Source of the DNA: Sphingobacteriales bacterium
Lineage (GTDB): Bacteria; Bacteroidota; Bacteroidia; Chitinophagales; LD1
DNA length: 64,000 bases
Reading direction: 5' to 3'
Assembly: GCA_018262795.1 (NCBI GenBank)
Contig: JADFDM010000009.1
Coordinates: 1-64,000, forward strand
The notes beneath the pieces are model-generated. The model was not told the origin of the DNA. It did not search any database and saw only the letters and a program-made list of their open reading frames with translations. The position numbers and the translations under genes were made by a program. Shown piece after piece: positions 28,871 to 38,125 of the stretch. The number at the start of each line of letters is the position of its first letter. Position 1 is the first letter of the stretch.

Positions 28871-30661
28871 TTAGGTGTATATCTTTTCTATCAGATCCTT
28901 AAATTTTTCTAACACCACCTTTCTTTTCACTTTCATGGTGGGGGTCAGTTCGCCCGTTTCAATGCTCCATTCGGTCGGCATCAATTCAAATTTTTTAATC
29001 GTTTCCCACGAGCCGAAATTTTTGTTCTTCTCATCTATCGCTGCGCGGAACATTTTAAGCACCTCCGGATTGGTGGCCATCTCTTCGGGGGTTTTGGCAT
29101 TCACTCCGTTTTTGAGGCACCACTCTGTTAGGTTTAGGAAATTGGGAACAATCAAGGCACTTACAAAATTCCGGTTTTCGCCCACGGCCATGATTTGCTC
29201 GATGTAGGGAATCTCCTTCATTTTGTTTTCTAACTGCTGCGGAGCAATGTATTTGCCTCCCGAAGTTTTGAAAAGCTCCTTCACACGGTCGGTTATCTTA
29301 ATGTATTTGGCTCCTTTGTATTCCACCCAAGTGCCCACATCTCCTGTTCTCAACCAGCCATCTACCACCGTTTCTGCTGTGAGGTCGGGGCGCTTATAGT
29401 AGCCCATCATCACGTTGGGGCCTTTGGCTAATATTTCTCCTTCGCCTAACGCCATGCCTTCCCGCTGTTCCATTTTCACCTGTACTCCTTCAATTGGAAT
29501 GCCGACTGTTCCGAATTTGATTCGGTCTAATTCAAAGGGATTGATAGAGATAACGGGGGAGGATTCTGTTTGACCGTAGCCCTCAATAATAGGGATGCCG
29601 GCACAAGTAAATACTTTGGCGAGCAAAGGATTCAGCGCAGCCGCTCCGGTGCAAATTCCTTCGCATTCGCCTCCGAGTGCTTCGCGCCATTTTGAATAAA
29701 TCAACTTGTTATATACTGCGCGTTTCAGTTTATCGGTGAGGCTGTATTCTTTCTCTACATCAAAATTCTGAGCAAACTCCAGCGCATTGTTGTAAAGGCT
29801 TTTTTTCCAGCCTTCCAAGTTGCCGGCTGCTCCTTGCAATTTGATATACACCTTCTCTAACAATCGAGGAACGGAGGTGAAGAAGTTGGGCTTTACTTCC
29901 TTGAGGTTGTCGGCAATGGCCTCCATACTTTCGGCATAGTAAACCGACACGCCACATCCCATGTAAACGTAAATAACCATGCGTTCGAAAATGTGACATA
30001 GGGGCAGAAAACTCAGCACCTTCTTAGTTTCATTCAGTGGTAACACCGGGCGAGATCCCTTCACGTTGCTCACCACATTGTTGTGCGAAAGCATTACTCC
30101 TTTAGGATTGCCGGTAGTGCCGGAGGTATAAATAATGGTGGCTAAAGTTTCGGGGTGGATGCTCGCTTTCAGTTTCTCAACTTCTGCCAAATCACCGCCA
30201 TCGGCCAGCTTTAAGAATTCGGAAAAATGCTTACAGCCGGGAACTTCTTCAAAGCTGTAAATATCTTTTAGCGAAGGTACTTCACTTTTGATAGCATTGA
30301 TTTTCTGAAACAACTTCGCATCGCTCACGAAGGCATATTTAATCTCGGCATCGTTAAAGATGAATTTATACTCGTGCTCGCTGATGGTGGGATATACCGG
30401 CACGTTCACCGCACCCACTTGCTGCATTCCAATATCCACCGCATTCCACTCGGGACGGTTGTTAGAAATGATGGTGATTTTATCCTGCGGTTTTACGCCC
30501 AAGCTCAACAAGCCAAGGCTCACCTTGTTGGCCATATTGATAATGTCCTGGGTCGAGAACTTTATCCAATTGCCGTTTACTTTGTGGGCAAAGGCATCTT
30601 GCTTCGGGTAGTTTGACTGCTGGAAATAAATGATGTCAAACAATCTGGTAAAATCTGTCAT
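28871..30661 (-). CDS. Long-chain fatty acid--CoA ligase (AMP-forming)
   Basis: The 596-residue protein is an ANL-superfamily adenylating enzyme: the P-loop TIIYTSGTTGNPKGVMLSH, the A5-like GYGQTESSP, the TGDVG hinge region and YIKITDRVKELFKTSGGKYIAP near the C-terminal lysine. Length and the LKEVKPNFFTSVPRLLEKVY region match the long-chain acyl-CoA synthetase group. It activates fatty acids with ATP and CoA at the membrane. Confidence 0.92.
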   Translation of the reverse strand: MTDFTRLFDIIYFQQSNYPKQDAFAHKVNGNWIKFSTQDIINMANKVSLGLLSLGVKPQDKITIISNNRPEWNAVDIGMQQVGAVNVPVYPTISEHEYKFIFNDAEIKYAFVSDAKLFQKINAIKSEVPSLKDIYSFEEVPGCKHFSEFLKLADGGDLAEVEKLKASIHPETLATIIYTSGTTGNPKGVMLSHNNVVSNVKGSRPVLPLNETKKVLSFLPLCHIFERMVIYVYMGCGVSVYYAESMEAIADNLKEVKPNFFTSVPRLLEKVYIKLQGAAGNLEGWKKSLYNNALEFAQNFDVEKEYSLTDKLKRAVYNKLIYSKWREALGGECEGICTGAAALNPLLAKVFTCAGIPIIEGYGQTESSPVISINPFELDRIKFGTVGIPIEGVQVKMEQREGMALGEGEILAKGPNVMMGYYKRPDLTAETVVDGWLRTGDVGTWVEYKGAKYIKITDRVKELFKTSGGKYIAPQQLENKMKEIPYIEQIMAVGENRNFVSALIVPNFLNLTEWCLKNGVNAKTPEEMATNPEVLKMFRAAIDEKNKNFGSWETIKKFELMPTEWSIETGELTPTMKVKRKVVLEKFKDLIEKIYT

Positions 30662-30757
30662 AGCTAAATTATTTTATGGTGTTGCAAGGTGGTAAATATA
30701 TTGATTCTGAGGTCAGTTGAAAAAGGTAATTGGCCGATTATACATCCGGTACAGGCA

Positions 30758-33142
30758 TTAAATATTGCTGGCTCTTCTTTCGTTGCGCGACTGTGCAGGG
30801 CTGCCACCGCCAAAATTGACCACTAACTGCACCGTGTATGAGCGTGGCTTGTCGGGCTTAGCTATTCTGAGAGAGTAGTTAGAGTTCATGACGTTTTTCA
30901 CCAAAAAGTTGAGGGAGATATTCTGATTGAAATCATAACCTGCCCGCAAATCCCACACTACATCTCCTTTGTTCAAACGGTTCTCGCGATAGGTTTTAGC
31001 ATCTTTAATAAACACTTCAAAGATGCGATCTACGCGAGTCATGTAACTATAGTATTGGAGGGCCGTGCCGATGTGATATTTGTTGTAGAGAATAAAGTCT
31101 AGGTCAATCTTTAGTTGATGCGGAGTGCGGTATTTTAATTGCCCTCTGGTGAGAGAATCCCACACGGCATAATCGGCTGCGGGATCGGAAGGATTTGATT
31201 TAGGCGTAGCAATCACAAAGTGGGTAAAGGCATCTTTCAAAAAGTCACCCACATTGTGCGTCACCGAAGTGTCGTTCAAATCTACTCCATAAAAATAGGT
31301 GTAGCCCAAAAGAGTGGTAAAATCAACGGGGCCAATCTTCCCTTCGCCATAGGCAGAGATTTCCCATCCGAAAATCCGGGCCTTGCTCACGTTCTGCGAT
31401 TGAAAGTAGGGGTAAAAGCCGGTGTTGTCGAACTTAGTGCCGAAAGAAAACTCGATCATGTTTTTAAACTCCGTCCAAAACAGCACGGCATCTAAGTACC
31501 CCAACCAATTATTGATTTTCAGACTTCGCTTGTAGCCCAACTCAGCCGTGAATCCCTGCTCGGGTTTAATGTTTGGATTGGGGAGAATACGAATGCCCGC
31601 CAAGTTGTAATCCACAAACCGCTCGGCCACGCTGGGCACTCTGAAGGCCTGCCCAAACGAAGCTCGGATGTAATTATATTTTCTGATTTCGAAATTTACG
31701 CCTGCCCTGAAAACGGGGATGGTGGGCGTAATGGCGCTGTCTAAACGCACATATTCTTCGCGAACACCGGCATTTGCGGTAAAGAATTTATAGGTCACTT
31801 CGCCCTGTAAAAATCCTCCTCCGAAATCGGCCTTGTGTTTTCCAAGCGTGCCGTCATCAACAATCCAGTGTTCGTTGCTCACCCCGGTCAGTAATCGGAA
31901 TATTTTTCCGAAGTCGTGGCGGAACTGGTAATCCACGCGGTAAATCCAGAAGTCTGTTTCGCCATCCAAATTATTTTGCCGGAAGATGCGGGTGTATAGC
32001 TTGTGCTCACTTTGCGATTTATCTATAAACCTGAACTTAGGGTCAACGAAAGCATAGAAATAGCGTTCGTCAACATCCACTCCGCTGGCCGATAAGTAGG
32101 GGTGCCCGCCATCCTGCCAGTAAAACTGGAAGCCGTCCTTGCGATACATTAAATTGGCGTTTAGCTCCAGCGTAAGGCGCTGCAGTTTTTTGGGCTTCCA
32201 TCTAATCTTAGCGCTGAACCGGGTGAAGTAGTCATACTCTTCATTCAGAAAACTTTGAGAGCCTTGCAACATTCCTCCGAGCACAAAATCTATAGGGCCA
32301 AATTTCTGTTTATGCAGAAAGGACATTCCGGCTAAGTTGGGGTTGCTGAAGAATTTGCCATCGCGTTTCCACCACTGAAAAGAATCTACCGGAGGTTTCC
32401 CCATTCCTTCATAAAAGAAGGTGAGGCGAGTGGAAGGAGTATCGCGTGCATAAGCGGTAGTTACGTTCAGTACCCCGTTGAGCGCAGAGCTGCCGTACTG
32501 CATCGTTGAAGCGCCTTTAATCACCTCCATCTGCTCCACATTTTCTACCGGAATAAATTGCCAGAGTATTCCTCCCCGGTCTGCCGTCATCAATGGCATT
32601 TCGTCCACCACCAGTAATACTCGACTACCCGAACCATAGGCATAGCCGCTTCCTCCGCGAATGCTCATTTGCCCGTCCAGCACATTTACTCCCGGTATTT
32701 TAGAAACGGCATTCTGCATGTTCGTAATATTATTGGCTTCCAGCAATCGAGGCTTCATCACGTCTATACTTTGCGTGATTTTCTGGATTTTAACCCCGAT
32801 TTTATTTTCTCCGATCACGACTTGTTGAAGCTCCAAAGGATTTCCGCCCAAATTGATATTGAGTGTTTTGGTTTCACCTTCCTTCATCGTCAGCAATTGA
32901 GTATCGGGGTTCATGCCGATATAGCTGATCACTAAGGTTATTTTTCCGGGGCTTACCTTTAATTCATAATTGCCTTTAGCATCGGTCAGCACTCCGTTAG
33001 CAGGCAACTCCACCACATTCGCACTTTCTAATAATTCACCGTTAGTGCCGTCTTTAACAGTTCCTTTAATGGTGGCTGTTTGTGAGAACGAAAGAGGGAC
33101 GAGTAGAATACTTGCTGCAATGGTCAAAAGAATCTGACGCAT
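30758..33142 (-). CDS. TonB-dependent outer-membrane receptor
   Basis: With ATG 33142 the protein has 794 residues. A signal peptide (to SFSQ) precedes a CarboxypepD_reg-like domain (TIKGTVKDGTNGELLESANVV), a plug domain (KIPGVNVLDGQMSIRGGSGYAYGSGSRVLLVVDEMPL) and a beta barrel ending in a short extension (after VVNFGGG). A frame from 33178 would add 12 residues ahead of the signal peptide and is rejected. It takes up an unknown ligand with TonB energy. No SusD partner is adjacent, so a siderophore, cofactor or metal complex is likelier than a polysaccharide. Confidence 0.9.
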   Translation of the reverse strand: MRQILLTIAASILLVPLSFSQTATIKGTVKDGTNGELLESANVVELPANGVLTDAKGNYELKVSPGKITLVISYIGMNPDTQLLTMKEGETKTLNINLGGNPLELQQVVIGENKIGVKIQKITQSIDVMKPRLLEANNITNMQNAVSKIPGVNVLDGQMSIRGGSGYAYGSGSRVLLVVDEMPLMTADRGGILWQFIPVENVEQMEVIKGASTMQYGSSALNGVLNVTTAYARDTPSTRLTFFYEGMGKPPVDSFQWWKRDGKFFSNPNLAGMSFLHKQKFGPIDFVLGGMLQGSQSFLNEEYDYFTRFSAKIRWKPKKLQRLTLELNANLMYRKDGFQFYWQDGGHPYLSASGVDVDERYFYAFVDPKFRFIDKSQSEHKLYTRIFRQNNLDGETDFWIYRVDYQFRHDFGKIFRLLTGVSNEHWIVDDGTLGKHKADFGGGFLQGEVTYKFFTANAGVREEYVRLDSAITPTIPVFRAGVNFEIRKYNYIRASFGQAFRVPSVAERFVDYNLAGIRILPNPNIKPEQGFTAELGYKRSLKINNWLGYLDAVLFWTEFKNMIEFSFGTKFDNTGFYPYFQSQNVSKARIFGWEISAYGEGKIGPVDFTTLLGYTYFYGVDLNDTSVTHNVGDFLKDAFTHFVIATPKSNPSDPAADYAVWDSLTRGQLKYRTPHQLKIDLDFILYNKYHIGTALQYYSYMTRVDRIFEVFIKDAKTYRENRLNKGDVVWDLRAGYDFNQNISLNFLVKNVMNSNYSLRIAKPDKPRSYTVQLVVNFGGGSPAQSRNERRASNI

Positions 33143-33210
33143 AAAATTTTCTTTTTTAATGTCGAAATCACGCGACAAAGTATAGAATTATAGTTGTTCT
33201 ATACAAATAA

Positions 33211-33218
33211 TACATTTG
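33211..33218 (+). promoter_or_regulatory. -7 element before the TMTC-like gene
   Basis: TACATTTG followed by CC matches TAnnTTTG and lies 12 bp before ATG 33230, implying a very short leader. A TTG at 33194 is only 14 nt upstream, too close for a standard -33 element. Confidence 0.35.
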
Positions 33219-33229
33219 CCCATTCCGCA

Positions 33230-35245
33230 ATGAGCAATAAAATTAAGAAGAGTGTTATCTCCCCAAGTCCCCATACCGGTGGTTCGGGCTTTGCTATTGC
33301 CGGAAAACCACTCCGATATTTTTACGCTTGGGTTGTGGTCCTTTCGTTTTTGGCGTACGGCAATACCCTCTTCAACGATTATGGATTAGATGACTCATTA
33401 GTAACGAACCACAATCCGCTGATTGAAAAAGGGCTGAAGGCATTGCCTGAAATTTTCACTACTAACTATATTGCGGAGGAGGGCATTCATCTGGACTACC
33501 GCCCTTTGGTGAAGGCTTCTTATGCCTTGGAATACACCCTTTGGGGATGGAGGCCCGGCATCAGTCATTTTATCAATATTCTTCTCTTTGCCTTTGCCGG
33601 CTGCGTGCTGTTTAATGTGTTGCTCGAAACCTTTTCGGCAAAGTATTTTCAAGTGCTGTTTATAGGTGTGTTGATTTATATGGTGCATCCGGTGCATACT
33701 GAAGTAGTGGCCAGCCTAAAGAACCGGGACGAGATATTCGTTCTGCTATTCTCTTTTCTTTCGGCTCGGTTCTTTTTAAAGTATGCCGACTCTCAAACGG
33801 TGAAATTCTTTGGCATTGGGCTGCTGATGTTTTTATTGGCGCTCTTCTCAAAAATTAGTTGTTTGCCTTTTATCGCTTCTATTCCCTTGCTGCTGTATTT
33901 CAAAAACAAAAATGTAAAGACGGCAGCTTTGGCTTTTGTGGGTCTGGCGGTGTTGGCGGCAGCCTATTACTTTGTAGTGATTCACAGCTTACCCGGTTTC
34001 GCCCGGCCTTATGATTATGTAGAAACTCCGCTCCCTTATTTACAAGATATGTCGCTCAAACTCGGAACGGCATTTTACTCCTTAGCTTGGTATCTGCGGT
34101 TGTTAGTGGTTCCGTATCCTTTGAGTTTTTACTATGGCTATCAATATGTAGAACTGGTTCCATTATTCTCTCTTTGGCCCATCGTATCCATCATTATTCA
34201 TCTCTCACTTTTTGTTTTGGCGGTGTACCTGCTCCGCAGAAATCGCTTGGTTTCATTTCTATTGCTTTTCTACCTCATTCAAATTTCACTTTACTCCAAT
34301 TTAGTGTTGCCGCTGGTGGGAATAGTAGCCGAGCGAGGATTGTTTTTTGCTTCCCTCTCCTTTTGTGTGTTGCTGAGTTGGCTAATCAACTACAGTTGGC
34401 AAAACATTCGGGAGAAGCCGCATCCTGAAAGTAAAAAAGCAGCGCTTCTCTACGATGTCAGGCTGGGAGCCGTCAAAACCATCTTGGTTTTGGTTTTATT
34501 AATGGGCTTTGGCGCGGTTACCATTGCGCGAAATCAGGAGTGGAAAGACACCCTTACACTGTTTGAAGCCGACATGCCACATCTCGAAAACTCCGCCAAG
34601 GCCAATTATATGATGGCGAAGGAAATCAGAAGAATTTATCGGACGGATCCACAACTCACGAAGGAGAAATTAGAAACCGAATCGGCTAAAGCGGTGCATT
34701 ACTACAAACGCGCTATCGAAATATACCCTCAATATGCGCAGGCTATGGAAGAGTTGGGGATGGTGTATGCCATAGAGCAGCGCAATACTTCGATGGCTAT
34801 TCCTATGTTTAAAGAAGCCTTTGTCATTGATTCTACGCTTTGGCGAAGTGCCAATAATTTGGCGCTTTCGTTTCAGTTATCGAAAGACACTGCCGAAGCC
34901 GTGTATTGGTATGAGCGATCGGTGAAAGCACATGCCGATAATCCCAAAGGCTTAGTAGAATTGAGCAAGCTCTATTACATGCAAGGGAAGAAGGAAAAAG
35001 CCTTGTGGGCCAATGGGCAGTTACTCAAAGTGGCTCCCGATTCGTATCTTCCTTATTACAATTACGCCATCTATTACATGCTGGAGAAAGATACCGTTTC
35101 TGCCGTTAAATATTTCGAGGAGGACATTAAGCGCGGAGAACGCGAGCAGTTCCCGTACTTCTTTCTTTTCAGATATTATTTGCAGAACGGAGATACAGCA
35201 GCGGCTGTGCGCGTAAAAAATTTAGCCCCACCGGTTTCACAATAA
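33230..35245 (+). CDS. TMTC-like membrane protein with C-terminal TPR repeats
   Basis: ATG 33230 gives 671 residues (a TTG at 33194 is an alternative). About nine or ten membrane helices occupy residues ~15-440. The first loop has the acidic pair GLDDSLVTNH, and helix 3-4 carries HPVHTEVVASLKNRDEI, the hallmark of the TMTC/GT105 family of protein O-mannosyltransferases in animals. From ~residue 460 there are TPR-like helices (KAVHYYKRAIEIYPQYAQAMEELGMVYA; EAVYWYERSVKAHADNPKGLVELSKLY). A dolichyl/undecaprenyl-phosphate-sugar dependent protein glycosyltransferase is inferred. The ACP gene starts 22 bp downstream. Confidence 0.8.
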   Translation: MSNKIKKSVISPSPHTGGSGFAIAGKPLRYFYAWVVVLSFLAYGNTLFNDYGLDDSLVTNHNPLIEKGLKALPEIFTTNYIAEEGIHLDYRPLVKASYALEYTLWGWRPGISHFINILLFAFAGCVLFNVLLETFSAKYFQVLFIGVLIYMVHPVHTEVVASLKNRDEIFVLLFSFLSARFFLKYADSQTVKFFGIGLLMFLLALFSKISCLPFIASIPLLLYFKNKNVKTAALAFVGLAVLAAAYYFVVIHSLPGFARPYDYVETPLPYLQDMSLKLGTAFYSLAWYLRLLVVPYPLSFYYGYQYVELVPLFSLWPIVSIIIHLSLFVLAVYLLRRNRLVSFLLLFYLIQISLYSNLVLPLVGIVAERGLFFASLSFCVLLSWLINYSWQNIREKPHPESKKAALLYDVRLGAVKTILVLVLLMGFGAVTIARNQEWKDTLTLFEADMPHLENSAKANYMMAKEIRRIYRTDPQLTKEKLETESAKAVHYYKRAIEIYPQYAQAMEELGMVYAIEQRNTSMAIPMFKEAFVIDSTLWRSANNLALSFQLSKDTAEAVYWYERSVKAHADNPKGLVELSKLYYMQGKKEKALWANGQLLKVAPDSYLPYYNYAIYYMLEKDTVSAVKYFEEDIKRGEREQFPYFFLFRYYLQNGDTAAAVRVKNLAPPVSQ

Positions 35246-35267
35246 TCGGTTTAATTTGTTCGTGTAT

Positions 35268-35495
35268 ATGGATGTAGAAGAGTTTACTGAAAAGTTTGCG
35301 GCTTGCTTTAGTCAAACGGAGAGTGCTGCTATAAAGCCTGAAACGGAATTTCGATCCTTAGAAGAATGGGGGTCCATGATGACTTTAATTGTAATTGCTA
35401 TGGTGGACTCTGACTATGGCAAAATTTTAACTGCCGAGGATTTAAAGAGTGCGGGCACCGTTGCCGAACTTTTTGACTTGATAAGTAAAAAATAA
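35268..35495 (+). CDS. Acyl carrier protein
   Basis: ATG 35268 gives 75 residues. The modified serine lies in the W-G-S-M motif (Ser36), where DSL is usual in primary fatty acid ACPs. FRSLEEWGSMMTLIVIAMVDSDYG and the end VAELFDLISKK fit ACPs of accessory clusters next to KAS III rather than AcpP. It carries an acyl chain for the enzyme encoded by the next gene, which begins one base after its stop. Confidence 0.85.
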   Translation: MDVEEFTEKFAACFSQTESAAIKPETEFRSLEEWGSMMTLIVIAMVDSDYGKILTAEDLKSAGTVAELFDLISKK

Positions 35496-35496
35496 G

Positions 35497-36549
35497 ATGG
35501 CCTTTTTCACCGTTCGGGATATACAGATTAAAGGACTTGCCGCTGCCGTACCGTCCAATACAGAAGATAATAATGAACTGGATCTTTTGGCGGAGAAGGA
35601 GCGGGAATTATTCATTCGCACAGTTGGCATTCGGTATAGGAAAGTAGCGCCCAAAGGGCTTACGGCTTCTGATTTGTGTTTGGCCGCTACTGAAAAATTG
35701 TTAGCGGAGTTGCAGTGGAACCGAGCCGATATTCAAGCGCTCGTTTTTGTGACTCAAACTCCCGATTACATCATTCCCAATACCTCCTCTACCATGCAAC
35801 ACAAATTAGGCTTGTCGAAAAACTGCTTAGTGTTTGATGTAAATCTCGGCTGTTCAGGTTTTGTGTATGGCTTATCTATCATCAGTAGTATGCTGCAAAA
35901 TATTCCGAATGGCAAGGCGCTGCTGTTGGTAGGCGATGTATCCACTTCTACTATTTCAAAACGCGATCGCAGCACCACTCCTTTATTCAGCGATGCCGGC
36001 TCGGCTACGGCATTAGAACATACTCCCGATGGTAAAATGAGTTTTAACCTACAAACGGATGGGGCAGAGTTCGATGACATCATAGTGCCCGAAGGCGGTT
36101 TTAGAAATAGAGCTACTGCGGAATCATTCGTGCTAAAGGAAATTGAAAATGGCGTACACCGCAGCGGATTGGATATGAAATTAGATGGCGCTAAGATTTT
36201 CAACTTTGCGCTTCGAGAAATTGCACCAAGCATTAAGCATTTATTCACCGAAGCAAAGGTTGCCAAAGAGGAGATAGATTACTTTGTCTTCCATCAGGCG
36301 AACCTGTTGATGCTTGAAAGTTTAAGAAAGAAGTTGAGCATAGCCCCCGAGAAACTTCCTTACAGTCTTTATGATTTTGGAAATACCAGTTCTGCTTCTA
36401 TCCCCCTCACGATGCTGGCTCGAATACCCGAAGCGCTGCGAGCCGGAAAACTGAAGCTGCTCCTTTCGGGCTTTGGCGTGGGTTTGTCGTGGGGTAGTGT
36501 TTATCTTGAAACAAATAGTGTTATTTGCTTGCCTATAATGGAGATTTAA
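35497..36549 (+). CDS. 3-oxoacyl-ACP synthase III (KAS III/FabH-like)
   Basis: The 350-residue thiolase-fold enzyme has the catalytic triad Cys119 (NLGCSGFVYGL), His266 (FVFHQANLLM) and Asn296 (YDFGNTSSAS). It condenses an acyl-CoA with malonyl-ACP. The dedicated ACP directly upstream and the glycosyltransferase and acetyltransferase downstream suggest that it makes a short acyl group for a modified sugar, not membrane lipid. It could still be an ordinary FabH paralogue. Confidence 0.9.
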   Translation: MAFFTVRDIQIKGLAAAVPSNTEDNNELDLLAEKERELFIRTVGIRYRKVAPKGLTASDLCLAATEKLLAELQWNRADIQALVFVTQTPDYIIPNTSSTMQHKLGLSKNCLVFDVNLGCSGFVYGLSIISSMLQNIPNGKALLLVGDVSTSTISKRDRSTTPLFSDAGSATALEHTPDGKMSFNLQTDGAEFDDIIVPEGGFRNRATAESFVLKEIENGVHRSGLDMKLDGAKIFNFALREIAPSIKHLFTEAKVAKEEIDYFVFHQANLLMLESLRKKLSIAPEKLPYSLYDFGNTSSASIPLTMLARIPEALRAGKLKLLLSGFGVGLSWGSVYLETNSVICLPIMEI

Positions 36550-36551
36550 TC

Positions 36552-37481
36552 ATGTCATCTGCACCTCAATATTCTGTTGTTGTTCCGGTCTTTAATAGCG
36601 AAAAGACCATCGCTGAACTTTGCCAAAGAATTGAGACGACTTTTAATAAGATGCAAGCCACCTTCGAAATTATTTTGGTAAACGATAACAGCAATGATAG
36701 CAGTTGGGAAGAGATTCGGAAAGTGAAAGTGAATTTTGGAACCAAGCTCACGGCTATATGTCTGCGCAAAAATTTTGGACAGCATAAAGCGCTGTTGTGC
36801 GGCTTTCAATATGCGCAAGGAGAATATGTGATTACACTGGATGATGACTTGCAGTTTTTCCCTGAGGATATAGAATTGCTCGTGCAGCGGATTTATACCA
36901 CCCAAGCAGACATGGTGTATGGCAGTTATCAAGAGGAACGCCAACATGCTCGCATCCGAAAATGGGGGAGTAGTTTTGTGGGGTATCTGTTTGAGAAGTT
37001 TGGGAACACGGTGGGCGAAGGTTCCAGCTTTAAAATTATTCATCGGTCGGTGATTGAAAAAATAAAATACTACAATCACTCCTTCACTTTTATTGATGAA
37101 ATACTTTCGTGGCACACGACCAAAATAGAATGGCAACCGGTGCGACATGCAGCCCGCAGAGAAGGGCAATCGGGCTATAGTTTCGTTAAATTGTCTTTTC
37201 TCACCCTCAATTTGATTTTTGCCTATACTACTGTTCCGCTTCGGTTTATGACTTGGTTTGGCTTTGCCTCCTTTTGGGTTTGCTTACTGTTGGTGATCTT
37301 TTTCATTTATCAGAAAATTGCTTTGGGGGCACCTCTCGGCTTTACGGCAATCATTGTTTCCATTTTTATGTCCACCGGCTTAATACTTTTCAGCTTGGGA
37401 ATTATTGGGGAATACCTCAACCGGCTGTTTGCCCTTCAGCACAAGAAGCCGCCTTATTTAATCCGTGAAATTTTGAGATGA
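36552..37481 (+). CDS. Glycosyltransferase family 2 (DPM1/ArnC/GtrB-like)
   Basis: ATG 36552 gives 309 residues. The GT-A domain has SVVVPVFNSEKTI, LVNDNSNDSSW and the DxD-type TLDDDLQFFPED. Two membrane helices lie at residues ~230-295. This layout is that of polyprenyl-phosphate glycosyltransferases, which make a sugar-P-lipid donor. The TMTC-like protein upstream would be a natural user of such a donor. It overlaps the next gene by 4 bp (ATGA). Confidence 0.9.
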   Translation: MSSAPQYSVVVPVFNSEKTIAELCQRIETTFNKMQATFEIILVNDNSNDSSWEEIRKVKVNFGTKLTAICLRKNFGQHKALLCGFQYAQGEYVITLDDDLQFFPEDIELLVQRIYTTQADMVYGSYQEERQHARIRKWGSSFVGYLFEKFGNTVGEGSSFKIIHRSVIEKIKYYNHSFTFIDEILSWHTTKIEWQPVRHAARREGQSGYSFVKLSFLTLNLIFAYTTVPLRFMTWFGFASFWVCLLLVIFFIYQKIALGAPLGFTAIIVSIFMSTGLILFSLGIIGEYLNRLFALQHKKPPYLIREILR

Positions 37482-38125
37482 AAATTACTCGCTATGGAAT
37501 CACGCTGGAACGGTTGAAGGCGGAGAAAACCGAGTTAGTACGCCAATGGCGAAACGACCGAAAAATTTCGCGCTTTATGTTTTACAAAGGCGAAATAACA
37601 TCGGCCATGCAGCAGGAGTGGTTTGATTCGATAGACAACGAACAGAATTTTTTTTTCCTGATTTATTACAACAGTGAAGCGGTGGGTCTCATCAATATTT
37701 CCTCTATTGACTGGGAAAACAAAACTGCTTACACCGGGCTGTTTATTTACGAGGATAAATTTTTAGATACTGATGTGCCGGTGAGTGCTTCCTTAGCTAT
37801 GCTGGATGTTTTTTTTCTGTTGTTCGATATTCAGTCGGTGTATGCCAAAGTAAAAGGCAACAATCAGGTGGCTCACCGCTACAACACTTCGCTGGGATTC
37901 AGTCGCACTAAGAAAATTGAATTTGGCTTGGGGTATGAATATCTTTTGCAAAAGGAAATCTATCTGTTGGAAGCAAACCGGTTAAGAAATGCTGCGGTTC
38001 ATCTCAAAGGCAACCAAACTATCATCGAACTGACTCGAAAAAATGAGACTGATGCCTGGATTCTGGAGAAGTTGAACAAAGCTCCTAAGCATGTGTTGCA
38101 ACATCTCGAAGTAAAGTTTACCTGA
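37478..38125 (+). CDS. GNAT-family N-acyltransferase
   Basis: The 215-residue protein resembles RimJ/PseH-type acetyltransferases: an N-terminal VRQWRNDRKISRFMFYKGEIT, the central AVGLINISSIDWENKTAYTGLFIYE, and GNNQVAHRYNTSLGF at the acetyl-CoA-binding end. PseH relatives acylate amino sugars. Given the ACP and KAS III genes in the same unit, an acyl-ACP could be its donor. It overlaps the GT2 gene by 4 bp and the convergent gene by 8 bp. Confidence 0.82.
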   Translation: MKITRYGITLERLKAEKTELVRQWRNDRKISRFMFYKGEITSAMQQEWFDSIDNEQNFFFLIYYNSEAVGLINISSIDWENKTAYTGLFIYEDKFLDTDVPVSASLAMLDVFFLLFDIQSVYAKVKGNNQVAHRYNTSLGFSRTKKIEFGLGYEYLLQKEIYLLEANRLRNAAVHLKGNQTIIELTRKNETDAWILEKLNKAPKHVLQHLEVKFT

